From Persicaria tinctoria (Eukaryota; Streptophyta; Magnoliopsida; Caryophyllales; Polygonaceae), in assembly GCA_037127255.1 (NCBI GenBank), contig JBANSL010000009.1, positions 14,001,975 to 14,065,974 of the forward strand: a DNA stretch of 64,000 nt. Direction: 5' to 3'. Under the pieces are notes generated by a model, which saw nothing but the letters and a program-made list of their open reading frames with translations, was not told the DNA's origin and made no database searches. Positions 10,801-24,859 of this stretch are shown in pieces. A program made the translations under genes and the position numbers. The number at the start of each line of letters is the position of its first letter. Position 1 is the stretch's first letter.

Positions 10801-10905
10801 TGATGTATAGCAATTGGCTAGGCCGGCCAATTGCTACACTAATGCGTCGATCTTGCTTATGCTCCTTGATTTCTCTTGAATTGACAAAATTAACTAACTA
10901 AAATC
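10801..10905 (-). repeat. Truncated 5' LTR of the LARD-like element
   Basis: About 105 bp is similar to 781-~905, with the shared start TGATGTATAGCAATT. It ends abruptly where LINE ORF1 sequence begins, suggesting a deletion junction. Confidence 0.55.
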
Positions 10906-12343
10906 AAGCAGAGGCAGGGATATCATGCGACATTTTATCAAAATCGGCTTGTGTAAAATCTGTTGGAAAACCACTAAAATCAAGCATATTTTCATAACTA
11001 ACCTCCATATCCATAAGCTCATCATCGTCGGCACCGTCGTACTCGGGGTCTTGGAAGACTGCGTCAATTAGTTCATTGTTTACATCACCTGGGATGTCTC
11101 CTAGAGGGGCCTCTACATACTGCTCAACAAGATCATCGTTTTCCACATCAACAACTTCCACTTCTGGCAGAATAGCTTCCACCACAGGCTCACGAGTGGG
11201 CTCCTCCTCGTCATTGGCCACTTCTTCAGGTATATCAGCATTCACCACCACATGAACATTGGTAGAAGATTCTTCACCAGTTTGCATTGAGGCCTCAGAG
11301 GCGGAGGAACCCGAGCCAATGTCCACACTCATGCCGAGGCACTTCCACATATCAGCCTTAGAATGGCCGAAAGCAGGAGGAGGGATAGGGCGAGACTTTT
11401 TCGAAGAGACAGTAGTCCACTCCCCCATACCCTTAGAAGGGCCAGGCTTGCCATGATCTTCAACACCAGCATCCAGATTTCCACCCAACACACCCTCAGA
11501 AGGTATGCTACACACACGACGCTTTGGGCAAAGCTCAAAGGTATGATCAGCACTGCCACAACAACCACAACCCTCCGGGAAGTCCTCAAACCATAGAGGA
11601 AAAGCTTCAATTTCTCCTTTCTCGTTTGGCACCATCACCATCTTACCAGGAATTTTCTTCAAGTCCGCATTGATACATATCCTAGGATAACGCAGCCTTG
11701 CCCCATTAGGGTTAAAGGCGGCTACCCTCAAGACCGTACCAACACGATTCTTCTCAATGATAAACTTAAGAATGGACTCACTTACAAACGTAGTCGCCAA
11801 TCCAGGAATCCTCACCCATAAATCCATCACCGTCACTAATTCATCGCAAGGATTGAAATCTTGCTTCCAAGGACGCAGGAGCATGAGTTGCCCAGCCACG
11901 TGGAAAGGCCTGCCTTCCCACACCTTGTCACGGTCCTCCTTTTTGTCGAATTTGAGTTCAAACCAGTGGTTCGCCAGGGGAACCAACTTGAAGCCAGCAC
12001 TAAAAAATTTCCAATCCGTCTTGATCCTCTTCCAGACTTCCTTTGCTTCAATAGGATTTCCTATGATTGTTGCAAACAAGGAGGTATCAGCAAGGCAAGA
12101 GATGTTGCCATGCACCTTCGTCTGAATCTCCAGCAGTGCCTGAGCGTCAATCTTGGATTTTTTCATGAACCTGTCAATTTGTTGTTGGTTTACCCTTGGC
12201 AGACCAGCGGAGGAAAGGGAGATTCCATCCACCGGAGAGCCAGAGGTGAGGTTTTGTGGTCCCTTTCGGGTGGTGCTGGTTGGAGAGACGAGAGGCTCGT
12301 CCTCCATTGGTTGTTTGCCATTGTCCGAGACGGACGCAGCCAT
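10904..12343 (-). pseudogene. LINE ORF1 protein (DUF4283 / zinc-knuckle), element otherwise missing
   Basis: This is the nucleic-acid-binding ORF1 protein of an L1-clade plant LINE, about 479 residues from the ATG at 12341-12343. A longer in-frame start at 12508 exists, but MAASVSDNGK is a more natural ORF1 start. It has the DUF4283-type region (FELKFDKKEDRDKVWEGRPFHV and the following WVRIPGL), then a Cys/His cluster (GCGCCGSADHTFELCP), then an acidic tail. The frame itself is intact. However, no ORF2 or poly(A) tail follows; the ORF ends directly against LARD LTR sequence. The element is therefore 3'-deleted, which is unusual because LINEs are normally 5'-truncated. Confidence 0.85.
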
Positions 12344-12559
12344 AGTAACACAGACAGCAAGGAAAGAGTTAGCGCAAGAGACAATGGAAATAAGAGAGAA
12401 GGGGCAATAACAGTAAGGTGTGAGTAGAAGAGAGGAATTTGCATACCAGACTTGTCTTTTAAAGATGTAGGAAAGAGAAATCGAAGGCCAACCATCAATG
12501 ACCTTCAAATCACCATACCTCTGTTATGAAATCAAGCAACGAAGAACCAACAGAGCAAG

Positions 12560-12603
12560 CCCCCCCCCCCCCCCCCCCCCCACCCCCCCACCCCCCCCCT
12601 CCC
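12560..12603. repeat. Poly(C)/poly(G) tract
   Basis: About 44 bases are almost purely C on the + strand (G on the minus strand), with isolated A and T interruptions. The tract lies ~220 bp upstream of the LINE ORF1 start and may mark the 5' end of the LINE. Confidence 0.9.
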
Positions 12604-13278
12604 GAGCTTAGAGGTCGTACGACTATATGTGGAGGATTAGGCTAAGGAGGTGGCCGAATTCGTCCTTTCAACCTCCAAAGAACCTTCCTTTCCCTCACAT
12701 CCTCGGATTCAGCATTAAATCTGAGAATCAGATCGAATCGTACTTGTTGATTGCACATTAATCCCCTTCGATGGAATTCAACCAGAAAACCCACCATCGC
12801 AAGCCAAATTAGGACGCGGAGCCTTGCGATTGGATTCTCAAACAACTTCACTCTTCTTAAATACAAGGAATGATATCAATTGCAGCAGAGATTTGACGGA
12901 AGATGAGATCTAGGTCGAAATAGCATGTGGGATTAGGTTTTTGAAGGAGGCGTGTTCTTCAGATTGGGGATTTCGAAGGGGAGAGAAGACCGCGCGTGTA
13001 GCGTGTAGTATTTTCGCTCTCGCTAGGACAAACATCCCTTTAACATATGTATACATGCAATTTTTTTTTACATACAATATTTTAGGTTGAGTTATTTTTA
13101 TTTTAGTTTTGCAAAGTTTGGGTTGTGATTATTGTGATTCTGATATTTCTGGGTTCAATATGTTTTGAGCTAGGTGTTTTTTTTGTGTGCTTTAGGTAGT
13201 TTCGGGAATAATTCGTGTTAGTTCTATTTTTGGTTTTAAATTATTGAATTTTGATGATCTTGAGTTATAATATTTTTT
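12604..13278. other. Intergenic DNA, no gene recognised
   Basis: A 74-codon open stretch on the minus strand (12642-12866) has no recognisable domain. The rest is T-rich on the + strand. Confidence 0.5.
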
Positions 13279-13294
13279 AGGTTTAGTTATGATT

Positions 13295-13645
13295 TTTTTT
13301 TACGGTAAGCAATGAATAGGATGTACTACTGACATCCATGATCATTTGACAAGATGATGTTCTGGACCTCACTACAATAAGAACCCAAAATAAAATTACA
13401 ATTCAGCTGAGATTTAGCTAGAAAATCAGCTGCACCGTTCGCCCCTCTATAGACTATAGCAATGCTGAAATGTAATGATCTCAAAGTCTTCGCTTAAAGA
13501 TCTGATTTCTTGAACTATTTACACGACTTTTCATGGTATATTGTTCACCTGATTAATGACATTGATAATGATTTTAAAATCACTTTCGACTATGACTTGC
13601 CGTATCCCAAGCTCCGCTGCCAGTCTTATACCTGCATATACTGTC
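13295..13645 (-). mobile_element. 5'-truncated LINE insertion, RNase H remnant
   Basis: Read on the minus strand, the segment gives a decayed RNase H-like domain of the kind at the end of plant LINE ORF2 (AGIRLAAELGIRQVIVESDF, then GANGAADFLAKSQLN), with several stops. The left edge on the + strand is a T-run, the poly(A) tail of a minus-strand element. It is flanked by a near-perfect 16 bp target-site duplication, AGGTTTAG(T/A)TATGATT, at 13279-13294 and 13646-13661. Confidence 0.8.
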
Positions 13646-13852
13646 AGGTTTAGATATGATTTGAATTAGGTTTGTTTTTCGTGATTTAGGTGGTGTCGGG
13701 AATAATTCTATTTCGGGTTTCAAACTGTGCTAGAGTAAGAACAGATTTTGGATAATGAAGTTTGAGAACTTTGCAGGATTCGAGTCATTTTTATGTGCGG
13801 GTCGGGTCTCACAAACTGGGTCGGGATGTGATATTTCTGCTGAAAGGGTCAT

Positions 13853-13995
13853 TGGGCCAGCCCAGCCAAAAATTTGAAAAACATATTAAAAAATCATATT
13901 TGAAAGCCCAGTGTAGCCCAGGCCGGAATCCGGTAACACCTGAGCCCGTATAAATTGAACGCGAGATCTGAAAAATGAAATCTCCGCAAACCCTA
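13853..13995 (+). promoter_or_regulatory. RPS15 promoter elements: site II (TGGGCC) and telo-box
   Basis: TGGGCC occurs at 13853-13858, further GCCCA motifs around 13904-13921, and AAACCCTA at 13988-13995, ~70 bp upstream of the RPS15 start codon. Site II motifs paired with a telo-box are the known signature of plant cytosolic ribosomal-protein promoters and coordinate expression with cell growth. Confidence 0.75.
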
Positions 13996-14063
13996 GAGTT
14001 CCCCGTCGTATCTCTCGTCTCCCACTCACGCAGTCCGATCCTCTGAGCTCCAAGCCTCCAGCC

Positions 14064-16022
<1,959 letters not shown>

Positions 16023-16817
16023 TGGGCCCTTCAGGAAGCCATATATACTTGGTTCTATTCAATTTTGAAGGGGATGTTTATTTGTCATATGGAATTTTAT
16101 CATGTAATGGTTTTGAGATTTATTTGTTGAACTAATTAGAAGTCATGGATCATTCAAGCACTATGGTGTGTTCTTATGCCAGTTTGTTACTCAGAATTCT
16201 CAAATTGTATTTACCTGAAACTTATTGCTGATATTGATTCAGCAAGGTTTGCAATTTGAACCTCTCCACATTTCCACTGCTGGTGTTTTATTGAGATTGA
16301 GATTTATTTATAAGCATGATCTTGTTTATGTAGTGTTAACTAAGCCATTCAAGATATTTGAATATATGTATACCAAACACGACGTGAGGCTCAAATACAC
16401 AATTTATGTATACCATTATCGTAAATGCAACGATCTAGTCATACAAGGAAAGAATTTGAAAAGATTGACAAAAATGGTACAAAGAAAGAGAGCTTGTTCA
16501 CCTCCAAGCCCCCACTGTAAACTCTTGTATTAAGGTCCAGAAAAATTATGTACTGTTCTGCTGGTTGAACAAGCAATCTGGTCAGAAGAGTATTAACTAT
16601 TTCTGACATCTATACGATTGGTTGCTACAATCTTCAATTTTATACTCGGGAATGAACCACTGCAGGCTGACTGTGCCACTGTATCTACGATGAACATGCT
16701 CTTCTGATCTCAAGGCTTTCGAGTTTCCCATCGCACGTCAGCAGAAATTCCTCGACGACGGTCTATTGATGTATGAAGTGATGGCTTGACATGAAACGTC
16801 GAGCATCTTTGATATTC
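16023..16817. other. 3'-3' intergenic region between RPS15 and the CFM3-like gene
   Basis: This stretch holds the 3' untranslated regions of both convergent genes. A 102-codon open stretch (16225-16533, +) has no recognisable similarity and I do not call it a gene. Confidence 0.6.
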
Positions 16818-19800
16818 TTAGAGACTGGGTCTCTTTTCTGCCTCTTCTGAATCCTGGTCGTCCCAAGGGTAATGGAGAGAGCTGTGATGCTCATCCTCAC
16901 CTTCAGTATCGCTATCATTGCCCAGATAACTCGGTTCATTTTCGTCCTATGGTTGGCGAGAATGTGAAAAATAACTATGTTAAAGTTACAATCTCTATTT
17001 AACATATTTGAAATGGAATTCAGTGGGTGATAGTGATACAGCTGCTGCATACCTCAGATTTGGTCTTAAGCCCCGAGTCTTTGTAAAAGTCTCCATTTCT
17101 CTGAGAGTTGAGAGTCTGAATAAAGTTACTGCTTGGTTCTTCTTCATCATCATTTTCACTACCGTAGGTCGTAAGATACGCATCATCTTCTTCCTGCGTA
17201 GCAAAGATGGATAAAAGACCATGTCCAAAGTTCAAGATCGAGACAGGGAAAGCGAACATTCTTGTTCACCTCTGAATCCTCATCTTCAGAAGGATAAGCA
17301 GACTCTATAGTGTCATAGAACTCTGCATCTCCATTTCCCTTCATGCTATATATTTGATCCTGAAGATTCAGGCGAAAAATAAAATTAATTTCGGTTTCAC
17401 AAGAGTGGGTGAACACGACGAAAACATCAACATGATTTGAAGAGGTCTTACGATTTCAGATCTTAACTTTGCCGCATTCCGTTGCATGGTTCCAAGATGT
17501 CTCAACAGAGCCTGTAAACGAAAATACAATATAAACAAGATTACAAGAAAAAGATTGTAGCACCCATTAGAGCAAGTGTACATAGGAATTTCACTTCACA
17601 ATAGCAATAAAAATGTTAATGGAAGTGGCAGAAAGCTTAACCCAAGTGGGAATTCATGTACTAATTGTATTTAATTGAACAAACAAAAAGATAATACAAG
17701 TTGATGCTTTGATTGAGGGAGATGAGCAGAGGCAAAGGCTATCAGTTCTGTCACAAGGAGATCAAATGGACAAAAGGGAAGTTTGCAGAAAACATACCTC
17801 ACGCCTTTGAAGTTCAATAGAACGTGCCAAAGCTTTCCTCTTTGTCAACAGATTCTTTGGCCTTAGTGTAGAAGGCCTCTGATAATCTTTCCCTCGGAAT
17901 ACAACAATAGCGTATCCTTTTGAAACTTTGTCTACTGAAACTAGGACACCCCCACTCTCAGCTTCTAGTGAAAACGCAATCTTTTTTACCTCTTCGAAGC
18001 TTGGGGCCTTCACCAAAATCTTAACTAGCTCTCGGTATTTCCAGTGCAAGTGCATGTTCTCTATGGTACCATCAAACACTCCACGTCTACCTGAAACGTG
18101 CATTCAGAAGTCTGATATCGGACACCTACCTTCCAAACAAGGATTATACACTAAATTAAAACAACGCTTACCAAGAAGTAGGAAAGCTTTCATTTTTAAA
18201 CCAAGCTTCCGAAACATGAATCTCTCCTCATCTGATATACTATCAGGATCTACTTCTCTATTTGTGGGGTTCAAAAACGCTTCTACTTTTGCCAGCGCAT
18301 GTTCTCCCTTCATTAACTTTTTTTCAGCCTATTACACAGAGGATTGTATCAGCATATATAACATCCACAAGGAAAGGGATAAAATAGAACTTGAACTATT
18401 AAACATCAATAAGCAAAAGAATTAAAGATGCATGGCTACATACAAGATGCATGACTACGATAACTAAGGAGTTCAAATTTTATGATGACATCTCAAAATT
18501 AAGAGAGAGAAAGAGAACAGGTATGTCCATTGCCACTTTTATTGTTCTACCACATTTTTCTTCCTCTTCATTGGGTAATGATTATATATAATGCCGCCGA
18601 GTCTTAGAGAGCTTACCAAAATGAGTTTCTTTTCCAGTTTTTTAACAAGGTTTGCATGCCTCAACATTTCTGCTTCTCTAAGCACGTTTTCTTTATCACG
18701 ATCGTCAAGCCTCTTTGCCCATCGAGCGTCTGCATTCAAAGTCTCCTCTAGTGTACCAGCAGCTATTGGTTGCGGTTCTGTTTCTACACTCGGAGTAATC
18801 AAAGCTGAACACCTTAGACGTGCCTGCTCCTCTTCATCTTGAAGGGTCTTTGCCAACCGCTCTCTTTCAAGTAACGCTTCAGCGACATCTGGTGACAAAA
18901 AGTTCTTGCCCCTGTAGAACACTAGAAAGTCCTTGTTTCTCGAAAGAAGTGTACTCCCTGTTAATCTCTGCATGAAAACGAAGTATAAGTGTTTTAGTAG
19001 AAGCTTATGTCAATCACAAGTACAGATCTGTATCTCTATAAATTCTAGAGCATGCTAAATGATTTAGAAACATTATATACCCCATAAAGTGGAACAAATG
19101 ACAAGATGGGTTCAATCATATGGAAGCAGGAACCTTGAGAAAATTGTACAGTGCTAGTTTGCTAGCAGCGTTCCATACTGATACAGTCGTGATACATAAT
19201 TGCTGATTGAATTGCTAATTGTAAAACAAAAAGATATTCAATATTGAAATCCTGCCAAATATTTCACTGATTGGAATCATCTCTGAGCTAAAAAAAAGAA
19301 AAAAAGGCATAAATAATTGGGAGTTCCGGAAGCTGATCAATTGGCTTGTCAAATACCGAAGTAAGTTCAATTATGTAGATAAAGCCAGCAAACTGTTGTC
19401 ATCTGTTTACTTTACCTATCATTTTACAAAGATGAATTAATCATCTACTAGATAAGATCAGGCAACCATCCTTAGCTGGCTCAACTAGTTCTCAAGATAA
19501 AACCTGTCAAAGTAGGCAGGTACATGAGGTCACTAGTTTGAGACCAAGAGATGAACACGGGGAAATTTATCCAGGAGAGGTTCCTATATGTACACAGAAC
19601 AGTACTTTTGCAGAACCAACAAGCTCAAAGTCCGTGGGATAGTCGGGTCCATATATATCTCTCACACACACAAAAGAAAAAAGAAAAGAAAAAGCACTTT
19701 AATCCAGATACTTCACCTATAACACTGTCTTCTCAGCATAATAAAGAACTAGCACTTCTTTAATATCTTTTTTTTAAGAAACCAGTCAACAAATGTTTCT

Positions 19801-22426
19801 GTATGAAATAGCTGATTAGAAAAAAACAAGTTCAATTATCAACAAATTCATGGAATTAACTCTTTTCCTGCAGGGAAACATTATTAACTTTATCATGAGA
19901 TCAACAGTAGCAACATGAAGACCACTTATCATCTGTAGCACTCAGGACATCAGTTTCTAAAACAGAAGGATTGACTGGTTGGGTGTTGGGTTTCTTGTAA
20001 CTTGGTTACTCATTATATATATTTGCCGATTCAAAACAAAAACAAAACCAAAACCAAAAACAAAAACAAAAGATATAGGTTCATATCTCAAATAAACTCT
20101 CTTTACCTTGATCTCCTCAGCCATTCTTTCACTACTTGTGACTTGAACACCTCGCTTCAATGCAACTTTTGCAATTGAGCTTCTTTCCCATAACTTAACC
20201 ATGGCCATTGCCAAACCCTGAAGCTGTCTGTTTCTGCCTGAAATTTGGTACAATCAGATAATGAACAAATCCATTTAAGTACGAATTGCAAATATAGTAG
20301 ATAAATACCAAGTGCAAAATGTGGAGGGAGTGTTCTCGCAATCCTTCGCAACGCTGTTGCCTCCTTTACACTAATGGTAGATTTCACTCCGTAAGGAAGC
20401 AGTCTAAAAGGTGGCTTGTAACCGGGCACTGTACTTGGCAACATATCAGCATCCACTGGTAACGGATCACCACCTGGCCAATCTGCATACCTGGGTCCCA
20501 AATCAGCCAACAATTTGTCTATTTCATCTTCATATTCTATCTCATTCAAAGATTCAGAATCCAAATTGCCATTATTGCTCTGTTGGAAGCTGTCCTCTAA
20601 AGGACGAATGGTGGTGTGAGAACCAAATTCTGATGGGCCCTGAATGCCTACATCAATATGAGTGGAATGCACATTTTGGAGAGAAGTACTCTTCTTAAAT
20701 ATTTGTTTTTTCAGGTGTTCAGAAGGATGCTTATAGCTTATTCCACGATACAATGAAACTGAAGTTCCAGACCTCCAAATGACCAGACCCCCAGTTTTCC
20801 TCTGAACAAAAGAGAGAACATGATCAGTCGAGGCTATTCAACCTTTATGATAGATATGGCAGAATAAAAAGAGAAGCACTTTTAGATAAGGAAGCCCATA
20901 AACAAGAGAACAAGCAATTAAGGGAGCAAAAATTTCCATGAGCATCTCATCAGTAGCTTAATAGTATATGAAAGGACATTATGTATCTAACATATTCATA
21001 ATTAACGGCAAATTACATAAACATGTCCTCAATTCAGAAGTAAAAACATAATCAAGTCTATTGTAGAAACATTTGCACGGGCAGCAGAAGTAACATGTTG
21101 TAGTGAAGTTTATTTAGTACACAAATCTATTGTAGAAACTTTGAATGCTTAACAAACCAATATTTAAGTTTGAAACCTACATTAAGATGTCCTTATGTGA
21201 TTGATTACTTGCACCAGCTTACATATCTAATAATGTTTTCTTCCAGTTTTCTTTGTGAATAAAATATTACATAACATATAAAATCTCCGAAATTGGAAAG
21301 TTAGATATGATAAGTGATGGAGGTAGCAAGCAAAGCTACATGTGTTTAGATGCGAAATCTCATAATAGAACTAATTGACTCAAAATGTATGAAAGTAACA
21401 TTTCATGAATCTGACCTCTAATATCTCATGTATCCGTCTCATATTAAGTGCAGAGGAGCCCTCAACTTTTAGTCTCACAATTTCTGAATCTTTCCACTTA
21501 TCCCGAATAGCATCCACCACTGCTTGTGTAACACCGCCCCCTCCTATCTTCATCTTCTGCTTAGTCTTCAATGACAAATTTATCAACATCCTAAGCTCAG
21601 GCTCTGGGATAGTGAGTTCAGCCATGTCAGTCCTGCTTCTCTTCCTCACTGAATACTTTTCTTCAATCTCCAAAGTAGGTGGTTTCTCCCACGGGAACCG
21701 AGCTTCCCCATCGCCTCCAAAGGGGCTCTCCACTCCCAATGGAGAATCCTCCGAAAACCCACCTCTAGTATTTGGCAAAATCCCATCCTCCACATAGAAT
21801 ATATCCTCAACAGACCCCTTTTCGATCCGTCTCTCCAATTTCTCTTCCCTGTCACTCTCACCATCCATATACCCAAATCTTTTAAGTTTCTCCACAATCT
21901 TATCCATTGTACTAGCACCACCACCAGCACCAGCATCACTACTTCTGCTACCCCAATTCGACAAAGCACCACGACTGTGATTTCGATAATTCACAGCTAT
22001 CCGGGGCGAACTAGGGCTAATTTGCTGGCGGGGCTTGTTCCATTTGTCCAACCATTTACCACTGGACGAACTAGCACTAGAATCTGATTGCGACCTGGGT
22101 ACTTCACCAATGTTTCTGGGTACATAATTGGATCGCTTTCGAGGATTTTGCCTATCACTGGATTCGGAGCATATGCTTTTCTGGGTTGAGCAGAAATTGC
22201 GCTTATTGAAAGAAGGAAATCTTGGATTGTACCTGAAGAATTGCAATTGGGGAGCGGCGTGGAACTTGAAGAGCGAGGTGTGTAGAGATTCTTTGAAGTA
22301 CACTGGGTTGAATTGGCGACTGGGCACCAGAGTCATTCTAAAGAGGGAGGAATATCTGGAGAAGTTTTGGTTTGGGGTTTCTGGTTTCTGGTTTCGTGTA
22401 ACTGCCAATACATCGAATCGAAACAC
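16818..22426 (-). CDS. CFM3: CRM-domain protein, chloroplast group II intron splicing factor (CFM3-like)
   Basis: This is predicted to help splice chloroplast group II introns, probably with CAF partners (family knowledge). Ten coding exons on the minus strand, all GT-AG: 21416-22426, 20309-20801, 20107-20237, 18617-18967, 18172-18328, 17798-18090, 17452-17511, 17270-17359, 17053-17193, 16818-16946. The total of 2856 nt gives 951 aa; starting at the second in-frame Met (22336, MTLVPSRQF) gives 921 aa with a more typical Ser/Arg-rich transit peptide. There are three CRM (YhbY) domains. The first spans [16 protein letters not shown] to the [13 protein letters not shown] junction, with a GGGGVT loop. 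The second is around [19 protein letters not shown] and [17 protein letters not shown]. The third is [20 protein letters not shown] through [15 protein letters not shown], with the GRRGVFDGT loop. The [15 protein letters not shown] stretch before CRM1 is typical of CFM3. The tail is acidic. No disruption is seen. Confidence 0.93.
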
Positions 22427-22538
22427 TCTCTGACGCCGCCCAGAAATTATCCGCGGTGTTCAACACTTCAACCCGCCAAGCCTGCAAGCCGATAGCTGTA
22501 TCCTGATCTTTGATTTCGGATAAGCAAGTATTCGGATA

Positions 22539-22585
22539 AGGCAAACCATACTCGAACCGCTTTGCGGTTCGAGTATGGTTTGCCT
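22539..22585. repeat. Perfect inverted repeat (22 bp arms, 3-base loop)
   Basis: The left arm (22539-22560, starting AGGCAAACC) and right arm (22564-22585, ending GGTTTGCCT) are exact reverse complements around a TTT loop. It lies ~113 bp upstream of the outer CFM3 start codon, so in its 5' UTR or promoter. Confidence 0.95.
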
Positions 22586-23010
22586 AACCAATCCCGAAAA
22601 TTTAAGCCAGCTCTTCCGAGTCCAAATGATCCAAAATTCAAGTAGCTTGAAACTCAAAACAAAACAAAACAAAATCAAATCAAATCATACTCGAATAAAG
22701 AGCTTAATCTAAACAAATGAAACTCAAAACACACGAATCAAAACCTGAAATAACCTAAACTCGAAGCCTGAATCAAACTAACTTAATTTACTGGATTTCA
22801 ACATATTCGAAATCCAATATAACCAAAACTCAAAATAGTCAAAACTCGGATCAACCCGATCAAAATCCAACCCGACCCAAATTGTTAATACTATCATAAA
22901 TAATCCAAACCGATAAAAATAACCTAAATCTAACTAACTGACCAAATCCAATCCGACTCACAATGCCTACCTTATTGTCCCCTCGATGTCTAATTTGGTT
23001 AATACAAAAC
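22586..23010. repeat. Degenerate AAACTC/AACCCGA-rich repeat tract
   Basis: The stretch is low in complexity and rich in short variants of CAAAAC, AAACTCG, AACCCGA and AACCTAAA. No coding potential is seen. Confidence 0.5.
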
Positions 23011-23380
23011 CTTTGATTTTTTTTACAGTAGGTAAAAATTAGAATGTCTTTACAAGTAAAGATCATCCTTAATCATCCAACCGGATGATGGGAGAAAACT
23101 TCTTGTTCAAAGGGAGGGTACAAGATTACAATTAAAGTCATTCTTAGCTATATAATCAGCCATTGAGTTTGCCTCTTTGAAACAGTGCCGAAATTTTGTT
23201 ACCGAGAGTGCTAACTTTAGCCTTATGATCTTTTCAACTATTATGAAAATCTCCCATGGTACTTTACCTTCGAGTGCCTTCAAATTCAATTATAATATTC
23301 TGCTAGCCTCTTCTCCTAGCTAGCTCTAATTCCATATGAAACGCAAAGAATTCAGTTAGAAGTACGAATCCCTTTTCAAC
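23011..23380 (-). mobile_element. LINE fragment, decayed RNase H domain
   Basis: The minus strand encodes a broken RNase H-like tail (LLTEFFAFHMELELARRRG, stop, QNIIIEFEG; then KFRHCFKEANSMADYIAKND). A T-run at ~23011-23020 marks the poly(A) end of a minus-strand element. I could not identify a clear target-site duplication. Confidence 0.65.
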
Positions 23381-24056
23381 CTTATGGCCTAGATGACAAT
23401 TGATTAATTGGTTGGACTATATATATTGAATTTAGGATTATTTTTGGGGTGGGTCATCAATATAAGTGATACTTTTTATTAGGTTGATTCAGATTTAGAT
23501 TTACCCATTTCATGAAATGATTCGATCAAAGATTATTTGGGGTTTTGAATATTTCGAGTTTAATTAATTAGAAAAAATCAAGTTTCAATAATTTGAGATT
23601 GTTGTGAATGTGGTAAAAAAACAAATATAGGATTCGAATTATTTTCAATTGTTGTTTTTCATGATTTACAAAGGCCTTACTTATAGAAGAGACTTTGGTA
23701 TTACAATTTACAAGACAAATTATAAAGCCAAAAATTAATGGGATACCATTTGTAGAAAGTGGATTTTTCAACTTATCAACATTTACAACAATTTCTCATA
23801 AATCATCTCTTCTATCATCACTTTAACAACCTTTGAACACACACTACCTTGTTTAAATTACCTTGTAGGATAAATGTCTAGGTAAGAGATCCTTTGTTAA
23901 CATCCAACTAAAACATCTTCCAACTTTTTTTTTTGCAACAATTACAATGCGACCACTGATGAGAAGGTTTCTTTGTAATATTTGTTGCCTATGATATCTT
24001 ATCTTGATTGGTACCTTTCAATTGATTTATCACTTGATTTTATACACCCGTTTACT
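23381..24056. other. Intergenic AT-rich DNA, nothing recognised
   Basis: No ORF, terminal repeat or RNA gene that I can support. Confidence 0.5.
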
Positions 24057-24390
24057 TTAATTGGTCTCTTTCATGCAAGGGGGAGAAACAACACTCCGAG
24101 TGTCATTAGAGTCAAGATCAGCAAATTCAAGTTCCATAACGTCTCTCCAATCTGAACAAACTAAGAATAAAGCTCTTGATCGATCATTAGAAACAGACAA
24201 AGCAAGTTTCTGAATTATGCATAACATGCCACTCAGAGATAGATGATGAGTAAGCTCCAAGTATCTGCCGGACGATCACTTGTAAAGCTGAAAACCGTTG
24301 CCTTTCCACCTGAAAATCGTTGCCTTTCCACCGGCTCCACCATTCTAAAATATCGAAATCTTTGTCCTCATCACCAAAACTCAAAGTTAG
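24057..24390 (-). pseudogene. hAT transposase C-terminal (dimerisation) remnant
   Basis: Two overlapping minus-strand frames together resemble the C-terminal hAT dimerisation domain of DAYSLEEPER/RICESLEEPER-type proteins: FDILEWW...WKG, then FSALQVIVRQILG, and in the other frame LSVSNDRSRALFLVCSDWRD. The frame change and short length show it is a dead fragment. The rest of the transposase is not visible nearby. Confidence 0.6.
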
Positions 24391-24849
24391 TAGACAAATA
24401 TTCGTCGAGCTCCTAGTAGGGGCTCAACGAGGTCCTTGATCTCTTTGTGCTAAACATATCTTTGTCCAGTGCCTTAATTAGTTCGAGCGGTAATACTAGG
24501 GCGCAATGAAGTGCTTGAACTGGAAGGCGCATGAGTAGTAGGTTGAGATGGTGTGGCCTCTCTACTATATATAATGCTCATAATTTTTGAAATAAAGCTC
24601 TAACTCTAGCAACTATAGACAAAACATTGCATCCGGGATCATCTTCAATCCCCAACATAGGAAAGTAGTTTTCTAAAAAAAATTGAACACCGGTGGTTAA
24701 TTTATATCTAGGATCGAAACAACATGAAACGAGGAAAATGTTGGGTATAACATAAACATGTCACAAGGAAAATGTTGGGTATAACTTTGTAATATTGCAA
24801 CCATGTGAATGCAGCTGCCCTACATTCCGCCGGGTTAGGATAGGAAGGG
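24391..24849. other. Intergenic DNA, nothing recognised
   Basis: No supportable feature. An 18 bp phrase, GGAAAATGTTGGGTATAA, occurs twice (near 24734 and 24767). Confidence 0.45.
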
Positions 24850-24859
24850 GATCCCAAGC

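Larger units (their letters stand above)
781..10905 (-). mobile_element. LARD-like non-autonomous LTR retroelement, interrupted by a Gypsy element
   Basis: Two similar sequences starting TGATGTATAGCAATT occur in direct orientation at 781 and 10801. To the left of 10801 (10788-10799), the minus strand reads TGGTATTCAGAG, an imperfect initiator-tRNA-Met primer-binding site. I therefore read 10801-10905 as the inner end of a 5' LTR and 781-1023 plus 9027-~9640 as a 3' LTR, split by the Gypsy insertion at 1024-9026. Between the LTRs lies a single 362-codon ORF with no recognisable gag-pol domains, which fits a large retrotransposon derivative. The 5' LTR is cut short at ~10905, where LINE sequence begins. 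The outer LTR boundaries are not certain. Confidence 0.55.

Noticed and set aside
16225..16533. ORF downstream of RPS15
   Set aside because: AT-rich 3' flank, no recognisable domain, no plausible promoter or splice context.
22640..22990. Satellite array
   Set aside because: The AAACTC/AACCCGA motifs have no fixed period, so it is low-complexity DNA rather than a true tandem array.
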